From Collinsella sp. (lineage in GTDB: Bacteria > Actinomycetota > Coriobacteriia > Coriobacteriales > Coriobacteriaceae), in the NCBI GenBank assembly GCA_019419625.1, contig DXZO01000008.1, forward strand, positions 5,499 to 36,020: DNA of 30,522 nt, in the 5' to 3' direction. The notes under the pieces are model-generated. The model searched no databases and was not told the DNA's origin. It worked only from the letters and a program-made list of their open reading frames with translations. The position numbers were made by a program, and so were the translations under genes. Shown here in pieces: positions 14,220 through 22,469 of this stretch. The first letter of the stretch is position 1; every line of letters begins with the position of its first letter.

Positions 14220-15782
14220 ATGAGTGAGTTGAGATTCTGCCCAGCGTGTGGGGCGCAGCTGCCTCGGGTCGCCGGCGTGCCGGTACGATTTTGCCCGGGA
14301 TGCGGCGTCCGACTTGAGGGCGTTGTGGGCTACTCGGGCGCCGTGGGGCCTACAGATGGGGCGACTGCCGATGACGATGCGGACGAAAGCGCCGACTCGA
14401 GCGTGGACGCGCCGGCCGATGCGCTGGTAGAGGCTGTCGGCGTCGCGTCGTCGTCTCGTGACGCGGCCACGACGGATGCGCCTCACATCGGTGACCTTGA
14501 GCTTCATACCGCATGCGATACCTCTGGCGGCCAGGCACTCGCGCAGGTGGTGCTGCCGCGGGGCTGGCATATCGAAGAGGCGCATCTTGAGCGCAGCGGC
14601 AGTTTCGACTGCCCGATTTCGGTTGGCGTGACGGCGGCGGGTCCGATGGGTGAGCGGATTATGTACCGCTCCGAGCTCTGCTACGTGGATGCGGGCGCCG
14701 TTGCCAAGCGTATCCCCACGCAAACCGAACGCAAGGTGTTTGTGCACGTGGAGGCAGCTTGCGACGAGCTGGCTCAGGCCTGTGCGGCACGGCTGGGTGC
14801 GCGGGCAGAGGTTGTTGCCGAGCAACCGTACCCATCGAGCGCGGAGGTCGATATCGAGCGCGAGCGTGCCCGCGTAAAGCGCGAGGCGGCAAACGACTTT
14901 GCGATCCAGGGCTTTTCGATGGAGCCGAGTGATGTGGTCTATGAGTGCCGCATGCGTCGATATCGGCTCACGGGCGCTCCGGTGCCCACCGAGCTCGCGG
15001 TGGCGGCCAAAGTCGAGGGCTATATGTTTTCAATCGGCGGTGTCGCGGGTTCTATGGGCAAAGGTGTTGCCGCTGGGGCCGAGGCGCTGCTGGGCGCGGG
15101 CCTTTCGAGTGGACTGATCGGCGGTGTTTTGGGCAAGCGCCTGCGCGAGCGCCAGGCGGCGGCAGCGGCGGGACAGGGCGTCGCGCAAGAACAGCCCACG
15201 GGTCGAGGCGGTTGCCCGGACGGAGCGTCGTTCGAGCTGGGCGCGGCCGACCTGCTGCAGTGGCGTATCAGGGACAGCTTCTGTTTGGCTGCGCCAGAAG
15301 GTCGCCTGGACGAGGCGGCCTCCACGGCGCTTGCATCAATGGCGTCGACTCTGCGGCTCAATCCGGCGATTGCACGCGAAGCGTCAGCTCAAAAGCAACA
15401 GATGGTGCTTGAGCAGCGCCAACGCACGCAGATGAACATTGCCCAGCAGCAACAGCAGTTTGCGGCCTGGCAACAGATGCATGCCTCGCAACAGGCGGCG
15501 TTCGACAGCTACCAGCAGGCGTGGTTCGATCGCAGCGACCGTCAGCACGCCGCGAATATGGCTGCCAGCGCCGCCAATTTTTCCAGCGCGGGCGTGGGGA
15601 CGGGCGCCGCCTCGTATTCCGATGCCATTCGCGGGGTCAACCATTACACCAGACCCGACGGCACCGATGTCGAGGTCTCGGTGATGGCCGACCAGGCCTG
15701 GGTCAACGGTTCGGGCGATGTGATCGGTACACGCGATGGTTTTGAACCCGGTTTTGGCTGGACGGAGCTGCCTCGTCAATAG
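14220..15782 (+). CDS. Zinc-ribbon protein with Gln-rich coiled region, unknown function
   Basis: 520 residues; ATG at 14220, preceded by AGGGG about 9 nt upstream. The N-terminal ribbon has C7-C10 and C25-C28 (CPAC, CPGC). An acidic, Ala-rich linker (~40-90) leads to a mixed alpha/beta domain. A Gly/Ala-rich, weakly hydrophobic stretch (about 270-310) is followed by a Gln-rich helical segment (~400-440) and a C-terminal beta-like region. No enzyme motif is recognised. The zinc ribbon and low-complexity middle recall the ribbon proteins at 1179-3263, though sequence kinship is not obvious. It lies between a small membrane protein and two lipoproteins, probably in one transcript ended by the terminator at 17343. 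Confidence 0.7.
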   Translation: MSELRFCPACGAQLPRVAGVPVRFCPGCGVRLEGVVGYSGAVGPTDGATADDDADESADSSVDAPADALVEAVGVASSSRDAATTDAPHIGDLELHTACDTSGGQALAQVVLPRGWHIEEAHLERSGSFDCPISVGVTAAGPMGERIMYRSELCYVDAGAVAKRIPTQTERKVFVHVEAACDELAQACAARLGARAEVVAEQPYPSSAEVDIERERARVKREAANDFAIQGFSMEPSDVVYECRMRRYRLTGAPVPTELAVAAKVEGYMFSIGGVAGSMGKGVAAGAEALLGAGLSSGLIGGVLGKRLRERQAAAAAGQGVAQEQPTGRGGCPDGASFELGAADLLQWRIRDSFCLAAPEGRLDEAASTALASMASTLRLNPAIAREASAQKQQMVLEQRQRTQMNIAQQQQQFAAWQQMHASQQAAFDSYQQAWFDRSDRQHAANMAASAANFSSAGVGTGAASYSDAIRGVNHYTRPDGTDVEVSVMADQAWVNGSGDVIGTRDGFEPGFGWTELPRQ

Positions 15783-15855
15783 CGTGAGGCGGCTTATGTG
15801 TGAATCGATGCCGGGTGTGTTTCTCGGCATTGTGCTAAAGAACGGGAAAGGAACA

Positions 15856-16614
15856 ATGATGAGGGAGACGGTACTTTCGCGCGCGGCATTTGTCGCGGCG
15901 GCGTGAACGGCGCTGCTGACGCTTGTGGGGTGCGGCGGACAGCGGACGCAGGATGCGACGGGTTTTAACGACGACCGCCCGGTAAAGGACAAGATGAACG
16001 CGGGTGCGACGTCGGGCGATTCCGGCGACGCGGACAGCGGCTCGGGCGCGGACAGCGGCTCGGCGGATGCGTTCGATACGTGGTCGGATGATTGCTGGGA
16101 TGCGCACCGCAACATCAGCATCGCGGCGCTCCTCGAGCTTAAGGGCTGGCAGTTGCAGGAGTTTGCCTCGCAGCAGGGCTATACCTGGCAAGACGCGCTC
16201 GAGATGTACGAGGACGAGGCGGGACACGTGCTCAGCGTCTGCAATATCAGCAAGGACGGCGCGACCGAATGGCTCGGCGAGGACGAAATCGGAAAGCTCG
16301 ACAAGGGCGGCACCGGAAGCACCGTGATGTTCACGCTGCAACTTTCGGGCTATTCGAGCTGCGAGGATGTTATCGCGGGCTTTTCCGTGCCGGTCGAGGA
16401 CCGGGCGCAGATTACTTCGGGCTCATGGATCGCATGCGTATACGGTTCCAACATGGCGCGGCACGTTGCCATGGTGAGCCCGATGGAAAACGGTGACTAC
16501 CGTTTGGATCTTATTACCGAGGAGGCTATCAAGACCGGTAGGTTTACCCAGGGCGGCGGTGCTCCGACGATAGACGAATTTTGGCAGGAAAAGACTGGAC
16601 GCGCGCTCGGCTAG
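15856..16614 (+). pseudogene. Lipoprotein gene with in-frame TGA in the signal peptide
   Basis: GGGAAAGGAAC precedes ATG 15856. The frame reads a lipoprotein signal (LSRAAFVAAA, then TGA at 15904-15906, then TALLTLVGCG with the lipobox Cys) and runs on intact for over 230 codons to TAG 16614. The next gene's signal (NRAAFVAGAGA) aligns with it and has Gly where the TGA stands, so a GGA-to-TGA change is the simple explanation. Restarting at GTG 15925 would make a protein without a signal. The mature part is acidic and shares its layout (about 210 residues, ending in a DEFW-like motif, compare DELW) with the next gene. It is probably a recently disabled or phase-variable lipoprotein; a sequencing error cannot be excluded. 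Confidence 0.75.
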
Positions 16615-16649
16615 GTGCGACGTGGCCAATACCATAGCGAGGAACGAAC

Positions 16650-17336
16650 ATGATGAATGAAGTGACGATGAACCGTGCGGCCTTTGTGGCAGGCGCGGGT
16701 GCGCTGGCTTGTGCGCTGGCTGGCTGCTCGGGCGGATTGGGCGGCGCGGGCGGTGCCAAGAAGGCGACCACGGCGGACGCCGCCTGTGTAGACGACAACG
16801 CCAACGTGACGGTCTATGCTGCGATCAACTTGGACGGCGCCGACCTGGTGCGCCTGCTCAAGCATCAAAACTATGAGTGGCAAGGCGAGAGCGTGGGCTA
16901 CGGTGCCGCCGATGACGCGGGACTTTTCGCTTTTACCTTTTCTAAGATTTCGGATGACGTGGACGAACTTGCGAACAGCGCGATACCGCTTTCGGAGTCC
17001 GAGTACGAGGAACTTGAGCCGGGCGGCGGAGACGATAGCGTGGCGATTTTGCTCTCGGTGGGCGGCTATACGACGGGCGATCGTGCGCTTACCGGCGCAA
17101 TCGGCGATGCGGCGATAGTGCAGGAGAAGTGCACAATCGACGATTCCGTGTATTGGCTGGTCAAGGCGCTCGACGGCAGCCGTTACGTGATTTCGGCCTA
17201 CGACACCGAAGATGATGGCGACAGCGCGCATGACATCTATATCTATAGTGAGTCTTTTATTCACACCGGTTATCTGAGCGGCGGCGACCAAATCGATATT
17301 GACGAACTCTGGAGCCGCCTGACCAATGCCTCGTAG
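16650..17336 (+). CDS. Lipoprotein of unknown function, paralogue of the preceding gene
   Basis: 228 residues; ATG at 16650 with GAGGA 6 nt upstream (a later ATG at 16668 is possible). The signal peptide has a hydrophobic run ending in the lipobox ALAGC (Cys about residue 26), followed by a Gly-rich tether. The rest is acidic with an alternating pattern and ends IDIDELWSRL. The N-terminus and the C-terminal DELW/DEFW motif match the gene at 15856, suggesting tandem duplication. It should be anchored to the outer face of the membrane. Last gene before the family C terminator. Confidence 0.75.
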   Translation: MMNEVTMNRAAFVAGAGALACALAGCSGGLGGAGGAKKATTADAACVDDNANVTVYAAINLDGADLVRLLKHQNYEWQGESVGYGAADDAGLFAFTFSKISDDVDELANSAIPLSESEYEELEPGGGDDSVAILLSVGGYTTGDRALTGAIGDAAIVQEKCTIDDSVYWLVKALDGSRYVISAYDTEDDGDSAHDIYIYSESFIHTGYLSGGDQIDIDELWSRLTNAS

Positions 17337-17342
17337 CGCACC

Positions 17343-17383
17343 AAAACCACCACAAAGGGGACAGGCGCCTTTGTGGTGGTTTT
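17343..17383. terminator. Repeat family C terminator, copy 2, between convergent genes
   Basis: AAAACCACCACAAAGG (17343-17358) pairs over 16 bp with 17368-17383 around GGACAGGCG. Runs of A on one side and T on the other make it bidirectional, serving the lipoprotein set (plus) and the P-ATPase (minus). Confidence 0.85.
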
Positions 17384-17417
17384 GCCCTTGGGCTGTCTAC
17401 TGTGGCGGCTCACCGTG

Positions 17418-20186
17418 CTAAAGCAGCTCGCCGTGGCGGGCGATGTAGCGGCGCTTGGCCAGTTGGGTGAGCGCGATGTAGGCGGCGACAATGCCGATGA
17501 GCAGCGCGAAGAAGATTGGCGGCAGCGGCATGAGACCCAGCGCATCGGCGATGGGGCTTGCCGGTAGCCAGGTGACGAGCACCAGGCCCAGCACGGTGAG
17601 GAGGCACAGCGCGGGCGCGGCGTGGTCGCGCGGGCGTGGCAGGCGCGGGGAGCGCAGCATGTGGACCACGAGCGTCTGCGACCACATGGACTCGACAAAC
17701 CAACCGCTCTGGAAGAGCGCCGTAAAGGCCGCCATGCCTGCGACGTCGCCTATAGCGGCAAGCTCTGCCCAGCTTGCGCCCACGGCGGCGGGGCACACCA
17801 CAAAGAAGAGCGCGGCGAAAGTCACGATATCAAACAGTGAGCTCACGGGACCCAACTCGAGCATAAAGCCCTTAATGGACGCGGCATCCCAGGCGCGCGG
17901 ACGGGCAGTCCAGGCGTCATCGACGGTGTCCCACGGCAGCGCGATGCACACGATCTCGTAGACCAGCGACAGCAGCACCAACTGCAGAGCGCTCATGGGC
18001 AAGAATGGCAAGAACAGGCTCGCGACGGTCACGGATAGCACGTTGCCAAAGTTGGAGCTCACCGTGGTCTTGAGGTACTTGAGCAGGTTGCCGTAGGTGC
18101 GGCGGCCTTCGATGATGCCGCGCTCGAGCACGCCCAGGTCTTTCTGGAGCAAGATGATGTCGGCGGATTCCTTGGCGATGTCGACGGCCGAATCGACCGA
18201 GATGCCGCAGTCGCTCGCACGCATGGCGGCGGCGTCGTTGATGCCGTCGCCCATAAAGCCCACAGTGTGGTCGAGCAGCTCGCGCATGACGCGCACCAGG
18301 CGCGCCTTCTGCAGTGGCGAGAGCTTGGCGAAGAGGTGGGTGTGCTCGGCGCGCTCGGCAAGCTCGGCATCGTCGAGCGCATCGATCTCGGAGCCCAGCA
18401 AGACGTTGCTCGCGTCGATACCGATCTGCTCGCAGATGGTGGCGGCGACACGGTCGTTATCGCCGGTCAGGACCTTAACGGCGACGCCCTTGGCCTCGAG
18501 CGTGGCGACGGCGCCCGCGGCACTCGCCTTGGGCGGATCGAGGAAGGCCAAAAAGCCCATCAACACCATGTCGCATTCGTCGGCGATGCCAAACTCGCCC
18601 ACGCAGCGCGGATTGGTTTTCTGCGCCACGGCAATCACGCGCAGGCCCTCGGCATTGAGCCCGGCGATCTGCTGGCGAATCTGGGCGAGCTTATCTTCGG
18701 TGAGCGGCTGGGCGGCGCCATCGACTTCGACAAAGGAGCAGATCTCGAGCATTTCCTCGGCAGCTCCTTTGGTAACCATCTGGGTTTTACCCTGGGCGTC
18801 GGCGACAACGACGCTCAGGCGACGGCGCGAGAAATCGAAGGGCACCTCGTCGACCTTGGTATAGCGGTCGCGCAGGCTCTGGCCCAGCATAGAATCGGGC
18901 ACGACGGTCGAGGGCGTCACATCGGCACGGTCGATGACGGCCAGGTCGATAAGGTTTTTGAGGCCGGTCTGGAAGAAGCTGTTCAAAAACGCATGGCGCA
19001 GCACGCGCGCATCCTCGTTGCCGTCGGTGTTGAGGTAGCGCTCGAGCACGATGCGGTCTTCGGTGAGGGTGCCGGTCTTGTCGCAGCACAGGACGTCCAT
19101 CGCGCCGAGGTTTTGGATCGCCGGCAGCTCCTTGACGATAACCTGGCGGCGGGCGAGGTCCTTGGCGCCCTGCGACAGGCTCGTGGTCACGATGACGGGA
19201 AGCATCTGCGGCGTGATGCCCACGGCCACGCTCGTGGCGAACAACAGCGCATCGATGACGTTGCCCTTGGTGGCGGCGTTGATGGCAAAGACCGCCGGCG
19301 CCATAACGAGCATGAGGCGCACGAGCAGCATGGAGACGCTCGAGACGCCGCGGTCAAACGCGCTCTTCTCGCCGCGCCCGTTGAGCATCTTGGCGATGCC
19401 GCCCAGGTAGGTGTCCGAGCCGGTGGCAACGACAAGCGCCATGGCGGTGCCGTTTTGCACGGAGGTGCCGGTAAAGACGATGTTCTTGCAGGCAGAGAGT
19501 GGTAGCGCGGAGCCGTCGGCACCCTCGACGACGGTGATGGCAGCGGTCTTCTCGACGGCCTCGCTCTCGCCGGTGAGTGCGGACTCGATCACAAACAGGT
19601 CGCGCGCGGTGATGATGCGGGCATCTGCCGGCACCATGTCGCCGGCAGAGAGGCGGATTACATCGCCGGGGACGAGCTCGTCGAAGGGGATCTCGACGCG
19701 CTCGCCGTCGCGCAGGGCACAGCAGGTGCTGGAGACCAGGTCCTTAAGGGCCTCGGCCGCATTGCCGCTGCGGGCTTCCTGGATAAACTTCATGCCGCCC
19801 GATACCAGCAGCATGATGCCGATGACGATGACCGTGGAGGGGTCACGCTGCAGATCGGGCACGGCGAGCACGTCGATGTAGAGCGAGACCAGTGCGAGGG
19901 CGGCGAGGATGCCAGCGAAGGGATCGACGAACGCGTCGGCGATGCGGCGGACGAGCGTCTTGGTCGGTGCCTCGATGGTGTTGGGGCCAATGGCGTCCAA
20001 GCGCTCGGTTGCCTGCTCGGCGGTGAGGCCGTTTGCCGTGGCATCGAGCAGCACGAGGGCGTCCTCGGCGCTATGGGTGGCGGCGAATATGGTGTTCTTG
20101 GACAGGCCGGCGTGAGCGGCAGGGCGCGCCGTGCGGCGGCGCTTGGAGATAGCTTCGAGTACCGTGGCGGTTTTGAGCATCAGCAT
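17418..20186 (-). CDS. mgtA: Magnesium-translocating P-type ATPase (MgtA type)
   Basis: 922 residues from the ATG at 20186, with AAGGAGGA 4 nt upstream; the longer frame from 20279 runs through a repeat. It contains the TGES actuator loop (205-208), the P3B-type membrane motif TPQMLP (325-330; usually TPEMLP), phosphorylation site DKTGT (369-373), a TGDN motif and the hinge GDGINDAAAMR. Ten helices are expected, four before and six after the large cytoplasmic loop. Length and motifs fit MgtA/MgtB, which import Mg2+ at the cost of ATP. It is alone on the minus strand. The 5' region holds a short ORF with a perfect ribosome site and a hairpin, which recalls leader control of mgtA in enterics. 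Confidence 0.93.
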   Translation of the reverse strand: MLMLKTATVLEAISKRRRTARPAAHAGLSKNTIFAATHSAEDALVLLDATANGLTAEQATERLDAIGPNTIEAPTKTLVRRIADAFVDPFAGILAALALVSLYIDVLAVPDLQRDPSTVIVIGIMLLVSGGMKFIQEARSGNAAEALKDLVSSTCCALRDGERVEIPFDELVPGDVIRLSAGDMVPADARIITARDLFVIESALTGESEAVEKTAAITVVEGADGSALPLSACKNIVFTGTSVQNGTAMALVVATGSDTYLGGIAKMLNGRGEKSAFDRGVSSVSMLLVRLMLVMAPAVFAINAATKGNVIDALLFATSVAVGITPQMLPVIVTTSLSQGAKDLARRQVIVKELPAIQNLGAMDVLCCDKTGTLTEDRIVLERYLNTDGNEDARVLRHAFLNSFFQTGLKNLIDLAVIDRADVTPSTVVPDSMLGQSLRDRYTKVDEVPFDFSRRRLSVVVADAQGKTQMVTKGAAEEMLEICSFVEVDGAAQPLTEDKLAQIRQQIAGLNAEGLRVIAVAQKTNPRCVGEFGIADECDMVLMGFLAFLDPPKASAAGAVATLEAKGVAVKVLTGDNDRVAATICEQIGIDASNVLLGSEIDALDDAELAERAEHTHLFAKLSPLQKARLVRVMRELLDHTVGFMGDGINDAAAMRASDCGISVDSAVDIAKESADIILLQKDLGVLERGIIEGRRTYGNLLKYLKTTVSSNFGNVLSVTVASLFLPFLPMSALQLVLLSLVYEIVCIALPWDTVDDAWTARPRAWDAASIKGFMLELGPVSSLFDIVTFAALFFVVCPAAVGASWAELAAIGDVAGMAAFTALFQSGWFVESMWSQTLVVHMLRSPRLPRPRDHAAPALCLLTVLGLVLVTWLPASPIADALGLMPLPPIFFALLIGIVAAYIALTQLAKRRYIARHGELL

Positions 20187-20268
20187 AGGGTCCTCCTTGT
20201 TGAAGGGAGTTAGCGTACGTGTCGTATTTGCTTCAAAAAACCTAGATGTCGCTCGCGTCATGCTCGCG

Positions 20269-20305
20269 AACCACCACAAAGAGGACAGGCACCTTTGTGG
20301 TGGTT
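20269..20305. repeat. Repeat family C hairpin, copy 3, in the mgtA leader
   Basis: AACCACCACAAAG (20269-20281) pairs with 20293-20305 over 13 bp. Read on the minus strand it has no U-tract (TTCGCG follows), so it would not be a strong terminator of a leader transcript; on the plus strand TTTT follows. Confidence 0.75.
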
Positions 20306-20326
20306 TTGGCGATCGGTTTGTGGCGC

Positions 20327-20398
20327 TTATGCGTGTGCGGAATCCTCGCGGCGTGCCGAGGGCGACATGCAGGTTTTTCGACTATGACTGCCTTCCAT
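20327..20398 (-). CDS. Possible 23-codon leader ORF upstream of mgtA
   Basis: On the minus strand AAGGAGGTG, a nine-base match to the 16S anti-Shine-Dalgarno, stands 4 nt (6 from GGAGG) before ATG 20398. The frame MEGSHSRKTCMSPSARREDS plus three residues ends at TAA 20327. The family C hairpin and the mgtA start follow in the same direction. Such a strong site before such a short ORF suggests it is translated. Its peptide is unlike the proline-rich enteric MgtL, so a regulatory role is inferred only from position. It could also be an independent small protein. Confidence 0.5.
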   Translation of the reverse strand: MEGSHSRKTCMSPSARREDSAHA

Positions 20399-20621
20399 GG
20401 CACACCTCCTTAAGACCGGGCGCTGCGCGCTTTGGGTATCTCGTACCCGTTTCAATTCGCCCGTATTCTTGATGAGGGGGGTTTGCCGTGTCAACCCCTT
20501 TGTTTGGAAAACCATCGTCTCTGACGAAGATCTTACAGGGTTGTGGCTCCAAAGCGCACCCGCAACGCGCCCTGCCTGCGCTAAACTGGAAGGCACGTAC
20601 GCGATTACGAGAGGAGCCCGC

Positions 20622-21302
20622 ATGGAGGCTTACAAGCAAGAGTTCATCAAGTTCATGGTTGAGTCCGACGTTCTTAAGTTCGGCAGCTTTACGCTCAAGA
20701 GCGGCCGTCAGTCCCCGTTCTTTATGAACGCCGGCGCTTACGTGACGGGCTACCAGCTCAAGAAGTTGGGCGAGTATTACGCCCAGGCAATTCACGATAA
20801 CTTTGGTGACGACTTTGACGTGCTGTTTGGACCGGCCTACAAGGGCATTCCCCTGGCCGTCGTGACCGCCATTGCCTACCACGAGCTGTACGGCAAGGAG
20901 GTCAAGTACTGCTGCGACCGCAAGGAGGCCAAGGACCACGGCGCCGACAAGGGCAACCTGCTGGGTTATGAGCCGCAGGACGGCGACCGCGTGATCATGG
21001 TCGAGGACGTCACCACCAGCGGTAAGTCCATCGACGAGACCTATCCCAAGGTCATGGCTGCCGCCGACGTTGAGATAAAGGGCCTGATCGTGTCCCTCAA
21101 CCGCATGGAGGTCGGCAAGGGCGGCGTGACCACCGCGCAGAAGGAGATCGAGGCAAAGTACGGTTTCCCCGTCGCGAGCATCGTTTCTATGGCCGAGGTC
21201 GTCGAGACTCTCTACAACCACGAGATCGACGGCAAGGTCGTCATCGACGACGAGCTCAAGGCCGCTATCGACGCCTACTACGAGCAGTACGGAGCTCGTT
21301 AG
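20622..21302 (+). CDS. pyrE: Orotate phosphoribosyltransferase
   Basis: 226 residues; ATG at 20622 with GAGGAG 5 nt upstream. The PRPP-binding motif VIMVEDVTTSGKS is intact, and the N-terminal FGSFTLKSGRQSPFFMNAG segment and FGPAYKGIPLA match OPRTases. It joins orotate to PRPP to give OMP in de novo pyrimidine synthesis in the cytosol. Length is usual for the longer bacterial form. No other pyr gene is adjacent. Its stop codon overlaps the first base of the 3' structured element at 21302, which may set its transcript end. Confidence 0.96.
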   Translation: MEAYKQEFIKFMVESDVLKFGSFTLKSGRQSPFFMNAGAYVTGYQLKKLGEYYAQAIHDNFGDDFDVLFGPAYKGIPLAVVTAIAYHELYGKEVKYCCDRKEAKDHGADKGNLLGYEPQDGDRVIMVEDVTTSGKSIDETYPKVMAAADVEIKGLIVSLNRMEVGKGGVTTAQKEIEAKYGFPVASIVSMAEVVETLYNHEIDGKVVIDDELKAAIDAYYEQYGAR

Positions 21303-21512
21303 TTACGGCGTTTTACCAAACGCCGTAACTGCTCGACGCTGCGCGGGCCGCATTTGGACAATCTGACGTTCAACTTCAAGGGCGCGACCAGAAGGTCAGC
21401 GCCCTTTCGTTTCACGTCACCTTGTCTCAAATGCGACCCGCTCGCTGTCGTTGCCAAGACATCGGCACTCCCGCTGCTGGCAAGGGGCGGCACTTGGGGA
21501 CGTTCCTTTTTT
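21302..21512 (+). repeat. Structured composite element X, copy 1 (3' of pyrE)
   Basis: Helix 1: GTTACGGCGTTT/AAACGCCGTAAC (21302-21313/21318-21329) around TACC. Then CTGCTCGACGCTGCGCGGGC. Helix 2 pairs 21343-21361 with 21422-21441 over about 18 bp with three small defects. Inside it, helix 3: AAGGGCGC (21378-21385), GACC-AGAA-GGTC, GCGCCCTT (21399-21406) plus T. A tail ends in GGCACTTGGGGACGTTCC and a T-run. Copy 2 at 30280 keeps the plan and the same tip and tail, but with different paired bases. Confidence 0.8.
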
Positions 21513-21540
21513 GCCGGCACCTGGGGACACTCCTGATGTG

Positions 21541-21568
21541 GTAGTTGGGGACGTTCTTAAATGACTAC
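21541..21568. repeat. Repeat family A, single unit with GTAGT/ACTAC arms
   Basis: GTAGT (21541-21545) and ACTAC (21564-21568) enclose TGGGGACGTTCTTAAATG. The arms differ from the CACTCA/TGAGTG of other copies but still pair. A GTGTCCAAAAATCC module follows near 21579. The rest of 21513-21648 holds another GGGGACACTC module (21524) and no gene. Confidence 0.75.
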
Positions 21569-21705
21569 TCAGGATGAGTGTCCAAAAATCCGCGCTCGTT
21601 CGATTGGCGCATGTCTACGCAGCGTAGGTTGTCGAGCCTGGCCTTCAAATGGATACTGACTGTCGAACCGGTTCACTCCATTTCTTCAATTTGATTGGAC
21701 AGCCC

Positions 21706-22326
21706 ATGAACCAGACACGGCAAACCAATGCCTCCCATACTTTTTTGGCAGCGCATGCCATCAAGCAGCTGCGCGAAGAGCGCGGCCTCACCCAGCGCGC
21801 CCTGGCGGAAAGCCTTGGCGTGACCGATAAAGCCGTCAGCAAGTGGGAATCCGGCCGCGGCCTTCCCGACATTTCCCTCGTTGAGCCTTTGGCCCAGAGA
21901 CTCGGCATAAGCGTGGCTGAGCTTTTGGCTGGTGACATTCGGGCCAACGCCAACCGTGCAGGCAATATGCTCAAAGGCGTCTTTTACGTTTGCCCTATCT
22001 GCGGAAACGTTGTGCACGCGCTCGGAGAAGGCAGCTTTAGCTGCTGTGGCTCCACGATGTTTCCCCAGGAGGCCGAAGAGCCGGACGCGGACCACGCCTT
22101 TTCCATCGAGCGCATCGAGGACGATTGGTACGTCACGCTCGATCATCCCATGACCAAGGATCACTACATTAGCTTTGTGGCATATGCGACTATGGACGGC
22201 ATCTGCTTTAAGAAGCTCTATCCAGAGCAATCGGTGCAGCCGCGCTTCCATATTACCGGGCGCGGCAGGATATATCTTTACTGCAACCAACACGGACTCT
22301 TTACGTCGCTGACGCCTCGCAAATAA
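21706..22326 (+). CDS. HTH regulator fused to a complete desulfoferrodoxin (superoxide reductase) domain
   Basis: 206 residues from ATG 21706; ATG 21649 is also in frame and neither has a good ribosome site. An XRE HTH spans about 15-75 (LTQRALAESLGVTDKAVSKWE). From 94 on it follows class I superoxide reductase: desulforedoxin-type iron site C96, C99, C113-C114 (VCPICG, SCCG), then the catalytic iron ligands H130, H147 and H153 (HPMTKDH), and C193/H196 (CNQHGL). The spacings H-6-H, H-40-C and C-3-H agree with known enzymes. It may sense or detoxify superoxide and tie this to DNA binding. HTH plus desulfoferrodoxin fusions are known in anaerobes, but their targets are not. It is flanked by repeats on both sides and stands alone. 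Confidence 0.85.
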   Translation: MNQTRQTNASHTFLAAHAIKQLREERGLTQRALAESLGVTDKAVSKWESGRGLPDISLVEPLAQRLGISVAELLAGDIRANANRAGNMLKGVFYVCPICGNVVHALGEGSFSCCGSTMFPQEAEEPDADHAFSIERIEDDWYVTLDHPMTKDHYISFVAYATMDGICFKKLYPEQSVQPRFHITGRGRIYLYCNQHGLFTSLTPRK

Positions 22327-22372
22327 CGGCTGTCTATCCGCCCTCCTCATGCGTTCCCAGGGGACCCAAAAT

Positions 22373-22436
22373 GAGCGTGGATAATCTCCCGGTTTTGGCC
22401 TGTGTGCGGGCTCAAAGTGGGAGATTATCCACGCTC
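22373..22436. repeat. Repeat family B hairpin, copy 3, with compensatory change
   Basis: GAGCGTGGATAATCTCCC (22373-22390) pairs perfectly with 22419-22436. Compared with copies 1 and 2 one A-T pair has become C-G on both arms. A GTGTCCAAAAATCCACGCTCG module follows at 22446. It lies between convergent genes. Confidence 0.85.
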
Positions 22437-22469
22437 GTTATCTGAGTGTCCAAAAATCCACGCTCGTCG

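Larger units (their letters stand above)
20187..20621. promoter_or_regulatory. Divergent intergenic region between mgtA and pyrE
   Basis: 435 bp. From left to right: the mgtA ribosome site, a family C hairpin (20269-20305), a 23-codon minus-strand ORF (20327-20398), and the pyrE promoter area with a TAAACT -10-like box at 20582. The open plus frame from 20397 that joins pyrE has no ribosome site and is not taken as an extension. Confidence 0.6.

Noticed and set aside
15904..15906. TGA as selenocysteine codon
   Set aside because: It lies in a signal peptide where the paralogue has Gly, and no SECIS-like hairpin follows directly.
18267..19505. 412-residue plus-strand frame inside mgtA
   Set aside because: Shadow frame; the minus-strand P-ATPase motifs are complete across this region.
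20397..20621. 75-residue N-terminal extension of PyrE
   Set aside because: PyrE begins normally at 20622 behind GAGGAG; the extension has no site and no similarity to the family.
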